A stretch of DNA of 64,000 nt from CBDFNN01 sp965250215. Lineage in GTDB: Bacteria > Bacteroidota > Rhodothermia > Rhodothermales > DATKEJ01. The translations under genes and the position numbers were made by a program. The notes under the pieces are model-generated. The model did no database searches. It was not told the origin of the DNA and saw nothing but the letters and a program-made list of their open reading frames with translations. Below are positions 9,189-17,750 of the stretch, piece after piece. The stretch's first letter is position 1; each line of letters opens with the position of its first letter. The DNA lies in assembly GCA_965250215.1 (NCBI GenBank), contig CBDFNN010000004.1, forward strand, positions 2,728,001-2,792,000, written 5' to 3'.

Positions 9189-10994
9189 TTGGCTGCCACT
9201 GAAGAAAAAAAGAAAGTCAACTACAAGTCTGCCTGGCAAGAAGCCAAGGTTCTCATGTGGGATTACCGAGGCCGTCTGGCTTTGGGTTTCTTATTGATGA
9301 TCGTGAACAGACTTGCTGGATTGGCATTACCTGGCTCGTCAAAATACCTCGTCGACACAATCATAGGAGAGTCGAGACACGAAATGCTGGTACCCTTGGC
9401 ACTGGGCGTAGGAGCAGCCACTGTGATTCAAGGTCTGACTACCTTTTCATTGTCGCAAGTCATAGGAGTCGCCGCGCAGCAAGCCATCATGGAAATGCGT
9501 CAACGAGTACAATCTCATATTGCACACCTACCGATTAGTTTTTTCGATAACACAAAATCTGGCACCCTGATATCGAGGATAATGTCAGATCCCGAGGGCA
9601 TCAGAAATCTTGTCGGAACAGGAATAATTCAACTCCTTGGTGGTATTTTCACGGCTATAATAGCGCTGGGAGTCTTGCTATATTTGAATACTAAATTGAC
9701 GCTGATAATATTCTTAGTACTCGTTGTATTTGGTGGAGGAATGGCATTCGCCTTTAAGCGCTTAAGACCAATCTTTAGAGAGAGAAGAGTCATTAGATCT
9801 GAAGTTAGCGGCCGACTGGGTGAGACCTTAAGTGGAATTAGAATTGTTAAGGCCTACGGAGTTGAGCATCGCGAAGAATCGGTTTTTGAAGGCGGCATTG
9901 AAAAACTGTTTCTCAACATTAAGAAATCTATCACTTCTGTTTCTGCGATCACCTCATTCGGTTCTGTAGTGATTGGCCTAGTTGGTGTGGTCATGATCAT
10001 CATCGGTGGTGGGTCAATGCTTCGAGGGGAAATGACCCTTGGAGATTTCATCATGTACATTTTCTTCACGGGCTTGCTCGCCGCACCAGTTATTCAAGTG
10101 GCGAATATTGGTACCCAAATATCAGAGGCCTTTGCGGGCTTGGATCGCATACGCGAGATATTTCAAGAAACGACCGACGATGCAGAGGATGAATTCAAAG
10201 AAACTCTTGGAGAGGTTACCGGCCAGATTTCATTTGAGGACGTTTGGTTTGAATACAACGAAGATCAACCTGTTTTGAAAGGGATAAGTTTTAGCGCTGC
10301 CGCTGGCTCGACAACGGCCCTTGTTGGCTCCAGTGGATCTGGAAAAAGTACTATTGTCAGTCTCGTGATGTCTTTTAACAAGCCGCAAAAAGGTAAGGTC
10401 AGTCTTGACGGGCGTGATCTGGACGAGATTAAAGTCGGCGAATATCGAAATCTATTGGGAGTCGTTCTTCAGGAGAATTTTCTTTTTGACGGGACAGTGG
10501 CAGAGAACATTAGCTTCACTAAACCAGATGCGACGCGAGAGGAAGTCATTGAGGCGAGCAAAATCGCGCATGCACATGAATTTGTCCAGGATTTTCCGGA
10601 ATCCTATGACACCATTGTTGGAGAGCGAGGCGTCAAGCTTTCAGGCGGTCAACGTCAACGTATCTCTATTGCTAGAGCTCTTCTGGCAGATCCCAAGATT
10701 CTCGTTTTGGACGAGGCAACTTCCTCACTCGATTCAGAAAGCGAAGCATTGATTCAAAGGGGTCTGAAGAGGCTTAGAGAAGGAAAGACCTCGTTTGTTA
10801 TTGCTCACCGTTTATCGACAATACGCTCAGCCGACCAAATTCTTGTGATAGAAGATGGACAAATTGTTGAAAGAGGCTCTCACCTTGAGCTTTACAAATC
10901 AGGAGGTAGGTATAGAGAGTTGTACGATCAGCAGAATAGTTGGGAGGAAGATCGATTTGTGAATCCTGGAGAGATCCTTGAGCAACAGAAATAG
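9189..10994 (+). CDS. ABC transporter, fused permease/ATPase (MsbA-like exporter)
   Basis: A 601-residue half-transporter. About six membrane segments lie within residues 30-310. The nucleotide-binding domain has Walker A GSSGSGKST (about 380), Q-loop VLQENFLF, signature LSGGQRQR (about 484), Walker B ILVLDEA (about 504) and the H-loop IAHR (about 537). All catalytic motifs are intact, so a homodimeric exporter of lipid, glycolipid or drug is likely. The start used is TTG at 9189; no upstream ATG fits. The cargo is unknown. Confidence 0.9.
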   Translation: MAATEEKKKVNYKSAWQEAKVLMWDYRGRLALGFLLMIVNRLAGLALPGSSKYLVDTIIGESRHEMLVPLALGVGAATVIQGLTTFSLSQVIGVAAQQAIMEMRQRVQSHIAHLPISFFDNTKSGTLISRIMSDPEGIRNLVGTGIIQLLGGIFTAIIALGVLLYLNTKLTLIIFLVLVVFGGGMAFAFKRLRPIFRERRVIRSEVSGRLGETLSGIRIVKAYGVEHREESVFEGGIEKLFLNIKKSITSVSAITSFGSVVIGLVGVVMIIIGGGSMLRGEMTLGDFIMYIFFTGLLAAPVIQVANIGTQISEAFAGLDRIREIFQETTDDAEDEFKETLGEVTGQISFEDVWFEYNEDQPVLKGISFSAAAGSTTALVGSSGSGKSTIVSLVMSFNKPQKGKVSLDGRDLDEIKVGEYRNLLGVVLQENFLFDGTVAENISFTKPDATREEVIEASKIAHAHEFVQDFPESYDTIVGERGVKLSGGQRQRISIARALLADPKILVLDEATSSLDSESEALIQRGLKRLREGKTSFVIAHRLSTIRSADQILVIEDGQIVERGSHLELYKSGGRYRELYDQQNSWEEDRFVNPGEILEQQK

Positions 10995-11037
10995 TAGATC
11001 TGCCAGAAGGGTCAATTCGATGAGGTATAGATACTCC

Positions 11038-11060
11038 TTAAAGTCTCTACGAGACTTTAA
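11038..11060. promoter_or_regulatory. Perfect palindrome upstream of lactate permease
   Basis: TTAAAGTCTC and GAGACTTTAA are a perfect 10-base inverted repeat around a TAC centre. It lies 44 bases after the ABC transporter stop and 63 bases before the ATG at 11124 of the lactate permease gene. There is no T-run after it, so an intrinsic terminator is unlikely; an operator or mRNA hairpin fits better. Confidence 0.45.
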
Positions 11061-11123
11061 ATGACACCTCTACAATTTCAGCACTGAAGTCTTAGCTTGA
11101 CGACCAGCCATCCATGTGCTAAC

Positions 11124-12839
11124 ATGCTGGTCCTTCAAACACCTAGGATCTTGTATACCCTTCTCAGTCTTCTTCCCATAATCGTTGTTGCCATTTTTTT
11201 GGTCGGTCTTCGTTGGCCCGCGGCAAAAGCGATGCCATTGTCCTACATAACAGCCGCTCTACTTGCGCTATTCGTCTGGGGAATTCCTTGGATTCAAGTA
11301 GCGGCAGCTACGGTACATGGACTAATAGTCACCTCTACTCTCCTCTTCATCATCTTTGGTGCGATCCTGCTTCTAAATACTTTGCAAGAAAGCGGAGCAA
11401 TGAGAGAGATCCGACTTGGTCTTAAGAAAGTCTCACCAGACAGACGCATTCAGGTCATCATTATTGCGTGGCTCTTTGGCTCATTTATCGAAGGAGCAGC
11501 CGGCTTCGGGACACCCGCTGCTGTCGCCGTTCCCTTGATGGTCGGACTTGGATTCCCCGCGATGGCAGCCGTCGTCGCAGGAATGATGATACAATCTACT
11601 CCAGTTTCTTTTGGTGCCTTGGGTACACCGATACTCGTAGGCGTAAACACAGGACTCTCTGGCGACGCTGCTGTGGGCAGTTTCGCTGCTGATCTCGGAT
11701 TCTTGGATGGAGGATCAGGTTGGCTTGGATTTCTGGCGCATATTGGTTTCAAGGTGGCTCTACTTCATGCGATCGCTGGAACACTCATTCCACTGTTTGT
11801 CGTTTCTTTCATGACAAAATTCTTTGGTGAAGAAAGGTCTTTCAAGAAAGGACTAGAGATATGGAAGTTTGCTCTGTTTGCCGCTTTCTCGATGACCATA
11901 CCATATCTGATTTTCGCTAGATATCTGGGTCCGGAATTTCCCACTATTCTGGGTGGACTCTTTGGATTAGGCATAGTCACACTCGCAGCCAAGAATAATT
12001 TTCTAACACCAAGTAGATCAGAGCCATGGGATTTTGGGCCAAAAAGTACGTGGGAGTCTAGTTGGATTGGTGAGCTCGATATCACAGACAAGGAAATTGG
12101 CACTCGGGACAATCTGGGACTCGTAAAGTCATGGAGTCCCTACCTGCTTGTGGCACTATTCCTCGTTGCAACTAGAGTACCCGCTCTAGGCATAAAGTCC
12201 TTTATTCAATCAGATCTATTCACCTTTCGATGGATCGAAATATTTGGGACTAGCATAACTTCAAGTGTCCAGCCTCTCTATTTACCTGGATTCATTTTTG
12301 TGCTTGTATCAATCATTACTTTCGTCTTGCACAGAATGAATTTCGACTCCTACAAGCGCGCCTGGTCGAAAAGCGGCAAGACTCTAATTCCAGCTTCGGT
12401 TGCATTGGTCTTCACTGTGCCGATGGTTCAAGTATTTATCAATTCGACAGGCGGATCCGCCGGACTTGACAAAATGCCTATCGTTCTGGCAGACGGAGTC
12501 GCAAATCTTGTTGGATCGGCATGGCCACTCTTTGCACCGTTAATCGGAGGATTAGGGGCATTTGTCGCGGGTAGCAATACCGTAAGCAATATGATGTTTT
12601 CACTTTTCCAATTCGGAGTGGGTGAAAGAATCGGAACTGATCCTACGTGGATTGTCGCGCTCCAGGCCGTAGGCGGTGCTGCTGGCAATGTCATTTGCGT
12701 ACACAATGTGGTAGCTGCCTCCGCGGTTGTGGGCCTAGTTGGTCAGGAAGGGACCGTTATAAGAAAGACACTCCCTGTGTTTCTCTATTATGTAACAATA
12801 ACAGGCACGATTGGCCTATTTATTTCCAACTATCTTTGA
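11124..12839 (+). CDS. lctP: L-lactate permease, LctP family
   Basis: A membrane protein of about 571 residues with more than a dozen hydrophobic segments and the family sequences GSFIEGAAGFGTPAA and GGLGAFVAGSNTVSN. LctP proteins import lactate or glycolate with protons. I prefer the ATG at 11124 because it starts directly before the first membrane helix; the frame can be extended to a TTG at 11097. A palindrome at 11038-11060 lies just upstream. The DksA-like gene follows after six bases. The electron-transfer-flavoprotein and CCG-domain genes nearby would fit use of lactate, but no lactate dehydrogenase gene is present here. Confidence 0.92.
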   Translation: MLVLQTPRILYTLLSLLPIIVVAIFLVGLRWPAAKAMPLSYITAALLALFVWGIPWIQVAAATVHGLIVTSTLLFIIFGAILLLNTLQESGAMREIRLGLKKVSPDRRIQVIIIAWLFGSFIEGAAGFGTPAAVAVPLMVGLGFPAMAAVVAGMMIQSTPVSFGALGTPILVGVNTGLSGDAAVGSFAADLGFLDGGSGWLGFLAHIGFKVALLHAIAGTLIPLFVVSFMTKFFGEERSFKKGLEIWKFALFAAFSMTIPYLIFARYLGPEFPTILGGLFGLGIVTLAAKNNFLTPSRSEPWDFGPKSTWESSWIGELDITDKEIGTRDNLGLVKSWSPYLLVALFLVATRVPALGIKSFIQSDLFTFRWIEIFGTSITSSVQPLYLPGFIFVLVSIITFVLHRMNFDSYKRAWSKSGKTLIPASVALVFTVPMVQVFINSTGGSAGLDKMPIVLADGVANLVGSAWPLFAPLIGGLGAFVAGSNTVSNMMFSLFQFGVGERIGTDPTWIVALQAVGGAAGNVICVHNVVAASAVVGLVGQEGTVIRKTLPVFLYYVTITGTIGLFISNYL

Positions 12840-12845
12840 GCCGAG

Positions 12846-13178
12846 ATGACTGGTCCGCTTATTCCTGATCTTGAGACGAAAATCCGTTCAGAAATTCAGA
12901 ACATAGAGATTGAGATCAAAGATCTTAGAGAGCTGACAAAACCCATCGCGCCGGAGAATGCCATTGGAAGACTCAGCCGAATGGACGCCATTAATAATAG
13001 ATCGATTAACGAAGCTGCGCTTCGGGAAAAGCAGAATCGCTTGTTGAAACTCGAGAATGCATTGGCCAGATGTACCGATGAGAATTTCGGAATATGCTCA
13101 AAATGCAAAGAGCCGATTCCTCTTGGAAGATTGATGTACCTCCCAGAGTCTCGGTTTTGTACAAAATGTGCCGTTTAG
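12846..13178 (+). CDS. TraR/DksA-family zinc-finger protein
   Basis: A 110-residue protein with a long charged helical N-terminus (about residues 5-75, coiled coil likely) and a C-terminal four-cysteine zinc finger (C-x2-C at about residue 83, C-x2-C at about 105). DksA-type proteins bind RNA polymerase through the secondary channel and, with ppGpp, alter promoter choice. It follows the lactate permease gene by six bases, so the two are probably co-transcribed, an unusual pairing. Confidence 0.8.
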   Translation: MTGPLIPDLETKIRSEIQNIEIEIKDLRELTKPIAPENAIGRLSRMDAINNRSINEAALREKQNRLLKLENALARCTDENFGICSKCKEPIPLGRLMYLPESRFCTKCAV

Positions 13179-13267
13179 TCTAGCTCATTTTAGCAACTCT
13201 AAATTGTTTTGGATATCATCAACTATGCCCTCAAGCGTCAATTTTAAGCAACACTGAATCAATATTT

Positions 13268-13810
13268 ATGACGAACTACTTTCGATTTAGCCTGGCAATC
13301 ATTCTGCTTTTTTTACTCAATAAGAATCTCGAGGCGCAGACTGCCGATCCAAATGATGTCGCATCGATCGACTCAATAATTCAAGCATATTACGAAGTCG
13401 TTTCTGGACCTGCAGGTCAGGAAAGACAATGGGCTCGGGACTCAACTCTCCATTATCCAGATGCAAGAGTATCCATCGTTTCTGAGGCCGAAAACGGGAA
13501 GCCCCAACTGAATGAAATGAGTCTAGCACAATTTCATGAATCAAGCCGAGGAATAGTCGAATCCGGCTTTTTTGAGTACGAGATACACAGAGTGGTTGAA
13601 GAACGAGGGGCCCTTTCGCAGGTATGGAGCACCTATGAATGGAAGGCGACGGAAGACGGCGAAGTGGGAGGAAGAGGAATCAATTCGATCCAGCTCTTCA
13701 ATGATGGCGAGCGATATTGGATTCTTTCTTGGATGTACGACGGAAGACCAAGCGCTCCATCTGTTCAGGACAAATATCTGCCTAAGGAATTGCGATCTAA
13801 AGGAAAATAG
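13268..13810 (+). CDS. secreted SnoaL/NTF2-like protein of unknown function
   Basis: A 180-residue protein starting at ATG with a signal peptide (hydrophobic residues 7-19, then EAQ). The mature part (VASIDSIIQAYYEVVSGPAG, later ERGALSQVWSTYEWK and GINSIQLFNDGERYWILSW) has the alternating pattern of the NTF2/SnoaL-like or DUF4440 fold, small cone-shaped proteins that may bind ligands or catalyse isomerisation. No catalytic residues can be assigned. It stands alone and converges on the CCG-protein gene with 11 bases between the ends. Confidence 0.6.
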   Translation: MTNYFRFSLAIILLFLLNKNLEAQTADPNDVASIDSIIQAYYEVVSGPAGQERQWARDSTLHYPDARVSIVSEAENGKPQLNEMSLAQFHESSRGIVESGFFEYEIHRVVEERGALSQVWSTYEWKATEDGEVGGRGINSIQLFNDGERYWILSWMYDGRPSAPSVQDKYLPKELRSKGK

Positions 13811-13821
13811 CTACACGTAAG

Positions 13822-14646
13822 TCATTCCTTTTTGCGAATCACACTCGTGCTGAGCTTTTTCTCTAGATCCATATCGGAAAGAATCATTTCCGATATATCT
13901 ACCACCTTGATGTCCTCCTCGATTTCTTTTATTCCGTCCGTCAACATGGTAGTACAGAAAGGACAGTTCGCTGCAACTACTCCACATTTTTTCTCGGCAA
14001 GCTCCCTAACTCTTTCTTGATTGACACGACCACTTCCCTCCTCCTCTTCTTTGAACATTTGCGCTCCGCCGGCTCCGCAACAAAAACCATTGGACTTTGA
14101 CCTCTTCACTTCTTTGAGGTCGACTTTCAATTCCTGAAGTAATCTTCTGGGAATCTCATAAATACCGTTTGCTCTTCCTAGGTAACATGAGTCGTGGTAA
14201 GTCACCGACTCACCTTGATACGCTCCATCGCTCTTTATTCGAAGTTGTCCACTATCCATCAATTCAGAAAGCAACTGAGTATGATGAATAACTTCGTATT
14301 GGCCGCCCAGCGCGGGATAGTCATTCTTAAGAATGTTGAAGCAGTGCGGGCAGGCTGTGACGATTCGCTTGACACCATATGAATTGAGTGTCTCGATATT
14401 CTGCAATGCTACCATTTGAAAAACAAACTCATTTCCGGCACGCCTTGCGGGATCACCTGTGCATTGTTCTTCATCGCCAAGAATCGCAAAATTGACTTCC
14501 AAATTCGTCAATATCGAAGCAAATGACTTGACGATTTTCTGTGCTCGCGGATCAAAACTCCCTGCACAGCCAACCCAAAATAGAATGTCTGGACTTCTAC
14601 CTTCTTGAGCCAAGTCTGCTAATGTCTTCACGGAAAGATTAAGCAT
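13822..14646 (-). CDS. CCG-domain iron-sulfur protein (HdrB/GlpC-like)
   Basis: A protein of about 274 residues with two CCG-type cysteine motifs: FCCGAGG with the following NCPFC, and an N-terminal FWVGC with SCYLG mid-protein. These bind non-cubane iron-sulfur clusters in heterodisulfide reductase B, GlpC and LldE proteins. I use the ATG at 14644-14646, which overlaps the upstream FeS gene by eight bases; an upstream start at 14691 would put 15 more residues inside that gene. With its neighbours it probably forms an Etf:quinone oxidoreductase in which the CCG part is a separate subunit. Confidence 0.82.
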   Translation of the reverse strand: MLNLSVKTLADLAQEGRSPDILFWVGCAGSFDPRAQKIVKSFASILTNLEVNFAILGDEEQCTGDPARRAGNEFVFQMVALQNIETLNSYGVKRIVTACPHCFNILKNDYPALGGQYEVIHHTQLLSELMDSGQLRIKSDGAYQGESVTYHDSCYLGRANGIYEIPRRLLQELKVDLKEVKRSKSNGFCCGAGGAQMFKEEEEGSGRVNQERVRELAEKKCGVVAANCPFCTTMLTDGIKEIEEDIKVVDISEMILSDMDLEKKLSTSVIRKKE

Positions 14647-15937
14647 TGATCCACTCCGTTCTTGAGGATTGAACCTGCCATGCTGAGCCACTGTTTTCTA
14701 TACTGGTAAACATCGGCAGCCAATCTCCGGGTCCTTTGCCCTCATTGAGAATTTGATAGCGTCTCATTTCTAAGATCGGCTCCAATGGATTTATCATGAT
14801 TGGGCAAGCCTCGACGCAGGCCTGACAAGATGTACAAGCAAAAATCTCTTCCTGTGAAATCGAATCCCAAAGCGATTTGCCATCATTAAAATCCATGCTT
14901 GTGGTACCAGCCTCTAACTTAGCTGAAACCTCCTCGCAGCGATCTCTGATATCCATCATGATCTTCCGTGGAGAGAGTGTCTTTCCCGTCTGATTAGCAG
15001 GACAGGAATCCGTACATCTTCCGCACTCTGTACAAGCAAATGCTGCCAATAAAGTATTCCTCTTGAGGTCGAAAATGTCTTTTGCTCCGAAGCTTGGGAC
15101 TTCGTCATCCGTATTCTCTGGCCCGAGGCCCATCATCGACTTTATCTCTCTTGTGATAACCGGAATATTGTCAATCTGACCAGAACTTCGCTGAGAGCTG
15201 AAGTAGACATTTGGGAAGGCCAAGATTATGTGCAAATGCTTTGAATAGGGCAAATAGCAGATAAATCCGAACACCATCAGGACGTGAATCCACCACGCAG
15301 AACGTTCAATTAACACCAAGGAATCTGCAGAAAACCCGGAAAATATCGGTGCTATAAAGACCGGACTAATCAGAATACTCTGGATCTTTGGGTAGTCCAC
15401 TGGTCGCAAGTCTTGAAGGAGATAATCTGAACCATTCATTGTAAATATGGCAAAAACCAAAACCAGTTCACCAAGCAAGATGAGTTTCCCATCGAGACTT
15501 GGCCAGCCCTTCATTTCGGGTTTTCGAAATCTCGGGATCAACAATACTGTTCGGCGAAGTAGGAATACTATGGTTGCGAGTAATGCGAGGGCAGAAAGTA
15601 TTTCTACCAGATTTATCGTGGTCGAATAAAGACCTGAAAACGATTGTGAAAGAATTCTGTGCTGACCGACCAAACCGTCCAGGATAATTTCAACTAGCTC
15701 AATTTGTGTCAAGAGAAATGCTAGATAGATAAAAGCATGTAGCGTTGCAGGTAGCCACTTTTTGAACATCTTCTTTTGCCCAAACGCAATCAGGATCGTT
15801 CTCTTCCAAGCTAGACTGGAGGATCTATCTTCCTCTCCGGGTATCCCTAGCCTGATGGTGTTCCAGATTCTTCTATAGACCCTGAAGGAGAAAGCGATAC
15901 ACGCGATGAGAAGTATGGCAAAAATGATTTGACTCAT
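14639..15937 (-). CDS. membrane-bound (4Fe-4S) oxidoreductase, NarI/HdrE-HdrC-like fusion
   Basis: A 432-residue protein starting at ATG with five to six membrane helices in residues 1-250 (cytochrome b/NarI-like). A cytoplasmic ferredoxin-type part follows, with cysteine clusters CTECGRCTDSC (about residue 300) and CTSCQACVEAC (about 368). This layout is that of the N-terminal two thirds of EmoA-type ETF:menaquinone oxidoreductases. The missing CCG part is encoded by the next gene, overlapping by eight bases. Its likely role is passing electrons from EtfAB to the quinone pool. The etfA gene ends 16 bases upstream of its start. Confidence 0.85.
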   Translation of the reverse strand: MSQIIFAILLIACIAFSFRVYRRIWNTIRLGIPGEEDRSSSLAWKRTILIAFGQKKMFKKWLPATLHAFIYLAFLLTQIELVEIILDGLVGQHRILSQSFSGLYSTTINLVEILSALALLATIVFLLRRTVLLIPRFRKPEMKGWPSLDGKLILLGELVLVFAIFTMNGSDYLLQDLRPVDYPKIQSILISPVFIAPIFSGFSADSLVLIERSAWWIHVLMVFGFICYLPYSKHLHIILAFPNVYFSSQRSSGQIDNIPVITREIKSMMGLGPENTDDEVPSFGAKDIFDLKRNTLLAAFACTECGRCTDSCPANQTGKTLSPRKIMMDIRDRCEEVSAKLEAGTTSMDFNDGKSLWDSISQEEIFACTSCQACVEACPIMINPLEPILEMRRYQILNEGKGPGDWLPMFTSIENSGSAWQVQSSRTEWINA

Positions 15938-15953
15938 AGGGCCGTGGCAGGAA

Positions 15954-16886
15954 CTACTTCGTAGCCCGTATTGCTTCTGTCAATTTAGGAATGACCTCGA
16001 ATAAATCTCCGCAAACACCATAGTCAGCAGACTTGAAAAAGGGAGCCTCTGGGTCACTATTTACAACAACAATGGTTTTCGAGCTATTGACTCCGGCCAA
16101 ATGTTGAATAGCCCCTGATATTCCTGCCGCGATGTAGAGACTAGGTTTGATCGACAACCCCGTCTGCCCGACATGTTCATGATGTGGTCGCCAGTCACTG
16201 TCGGCAACCGGTCTGGAACACGCCGTTGCTGCTCCTATTTCTTCCGCTAAGTCTTCTAAGATGCCCCAATTGTCTCCTGACTTGAGACCTCTCCCTCCAG
16301 AGACAACTAGATCGGCCTCCTCCAAATTGATTTCACCCGCCTGGTTTACGACCTCGAGAATTTCGATGAGGGATTCTGGAGCCTCCTCAAATAGTTCTAC
16401 GGAAACATTCTTTTCCTCATATCTCTCAACAGATCCCCTTCCACTAACAGTCAAGACTACTGCGTTCGAGTTAAACTCGATTTTTGTTCGCGCCTTTCCT
16501 GAATAGCTATTTCTTGTAAAAACTTTCCCGGCCGTGTCCATGTCGATTATATCGCTTGCGACATCTGCCTCAAGTAGGATCGCAATCATTCCAGCCAGTG
16601 CCTTCCCACTAGAATTGTGCGGCAGCAAAACATGAGAGGCATTTTTTTCCTTTGCTAGCTGCTCCAGTATCCTAGAATGCTGTCTTGAATCAAATTCTGA
16701 AACATTTTCAACCAGAACTGCATGGTTTACTCCGAACGAAGAGATTTCTTCAGCAGTGGTCACGAAGCAAAGAGCGATTGCTTCGCTGCCTCTACTGGAG
16801 GCAAGCTCTTGTGCTAGATTTAAGGTCTCTTTCTCTACTCTTGAGAGATTTCCATCAATGGAAGAAAGATAGACGATTACAGACAT
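15954..16886 (-). CDS. etfA: electron transfer flavoprotein, alpha subunit
   Basis: A 310-residue protein with the typical C-terminal FAD domain: SGGRGLKSGDNW, GAATACSRPVADSDW, VGQTGLSIKPSLYIAAGISGA and a late VNSDPEAPFF. These segments bind FAD in all EtfA proteins. It lies 20 bases after etfB in the same operon. EtfAB accepts electrons from acyl-CoA and similar dehydrogenases and passes them to a quinone oxidoreductase, here probably the two downstream gene products. Confidence 0.95.
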   Translation of the reverse strand: MSVIVYLSSIDGNLSRVEKETLNLAQELASSRGSEAIALCFVTTAEEISSFGVNHAVLVENVSEFDSRQHSRILEQLAKEKNASHVLLPHNSSGKALAGMIAILLEADVASDIIDMDTAGKVFTRNSYSGKARTKIEFNSNAVVLTVSGRGSVERYEEKNVSVELFEEAPESLIEILEVVNQAGEINLEEADLVVSGGRGLKSGDNWGILEDLAEEIGAATACSRPVADSDWRPHHEHVGQTGLSIKPSLYIAAGISGAIQHLAGVNSSKTIVVVNSDPEAPFFKSADYGVCGDLFEVIPKLTEAIRATK

Positions 16887-16906
16887 GTGACTTTGGGTTG
16901 TCTTGA

Positions 16907-17647
16907 TTAGATGACTTTTGCTTCTTCTTTAAGAAGGCGAACGAGCTCATCCATATTGTCTGGGTCTATCATGGTAACGCCCGACTTTGAAGGAGTGACA
17001 CTAAAGCTCCTAGTAACGGTATTCGTGTTCGAGTACTCTGCTAACCGAACTTCATTTGGTTTCTTTTTAGCCATCATAATCCCTCTCATATTTGGGATCC
17101 GCTGCTCTCCCATTCCTTTTGAAGCCGATACTACAAGAGGCAAGGGAATCGATGCTCGAACGTGTCCGCCTTCTATGTCTCGATGAAGGATTGCCTTATT
17201 CCCCTCAATCTCGAGGTGACTAACAAAAGATTCGAAGTGCCAATCTAAAATCGCAGCAATCATCCCTCCCACTAGTCCTGACGAATGATCAATTGTTTCC
17301 TTCCCGGTGACTATCAAATCGAAGTCCTGACCTTTTGCGTAGCTCGCAATCTCTTGAGCCACTTGACGTGAGTCTTCAGGATCCACATCAACGCGAACCG
17401 CCTTATCGGCTCCAACGGCTAGGGCCTTTTGCACGAGAGAATTGTTCGCTTCCTTCCCAACATTTATAACAACGACCTCACCGCCGGACCTCTCAACCAA
17501 CTCAATGGATCTGGTCAGAGCAAACCACTCATCGTATGGGTTAATAATGAAATTGACGCCATTCGAGTCGAAAGCGCTACCATCATCCGTAAATTTTACA
17601 GGAGCAGTTGTCTCTGGGACGCTGCTTATACAAACTAAAATCTTCAT
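16907..17647 (-). CDS. etfB: electron transfer flavoprotein, beta subunit
   Basis: The protein has about 246 residues when started at the ATG at 17645-17647 (MKILVCISSVPETT), the usual EtfB beginning; an upstream in-frame ATG at 17683 would add 12 residues that are not part of the family. It contains NPYDEWFALTRSIEL, GKETIDHSSG, and the IPNMRGIMMAKKKP segment conserved in EtfB. It is the first gene of the etfB-etfA-FeS-CCG operon and lies about 100 bases after the SAF-domain oxidoreductase gene. Confidence 0.95.
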   Translation of the reverse strand: MKILVCISSVPETTAPVKFTDDGSAFDSNGVNFIINPYDEWFALTRSIELVERSGGEVVVINVGKEANNSLVQKALAVGADKAVRVDVDPEDSRQVAQEIASYAKGQDFDLIVTGKETIDHSSGLVGGMIAAILDWHFESFVSHLEIEGNKAILHRDIEGGHVRASIPLPLVVSASKGMGEQRIPNMRGIMMAKKKPNEVRLAEYSNTNTVTRSFSVTPSKSGVTMIDPDNMDELVRLLKEEAKVI

Positions 17648-17750
17648 TTGGGAGGTAATTCTGGAAGCGAAAACTACGAACAACCCGCCTATGAAACTCG
17701 ACTCAGTGTTGGAGATCTCATGAGTTATGAAAGAGCGAAGAATGTCCCAT

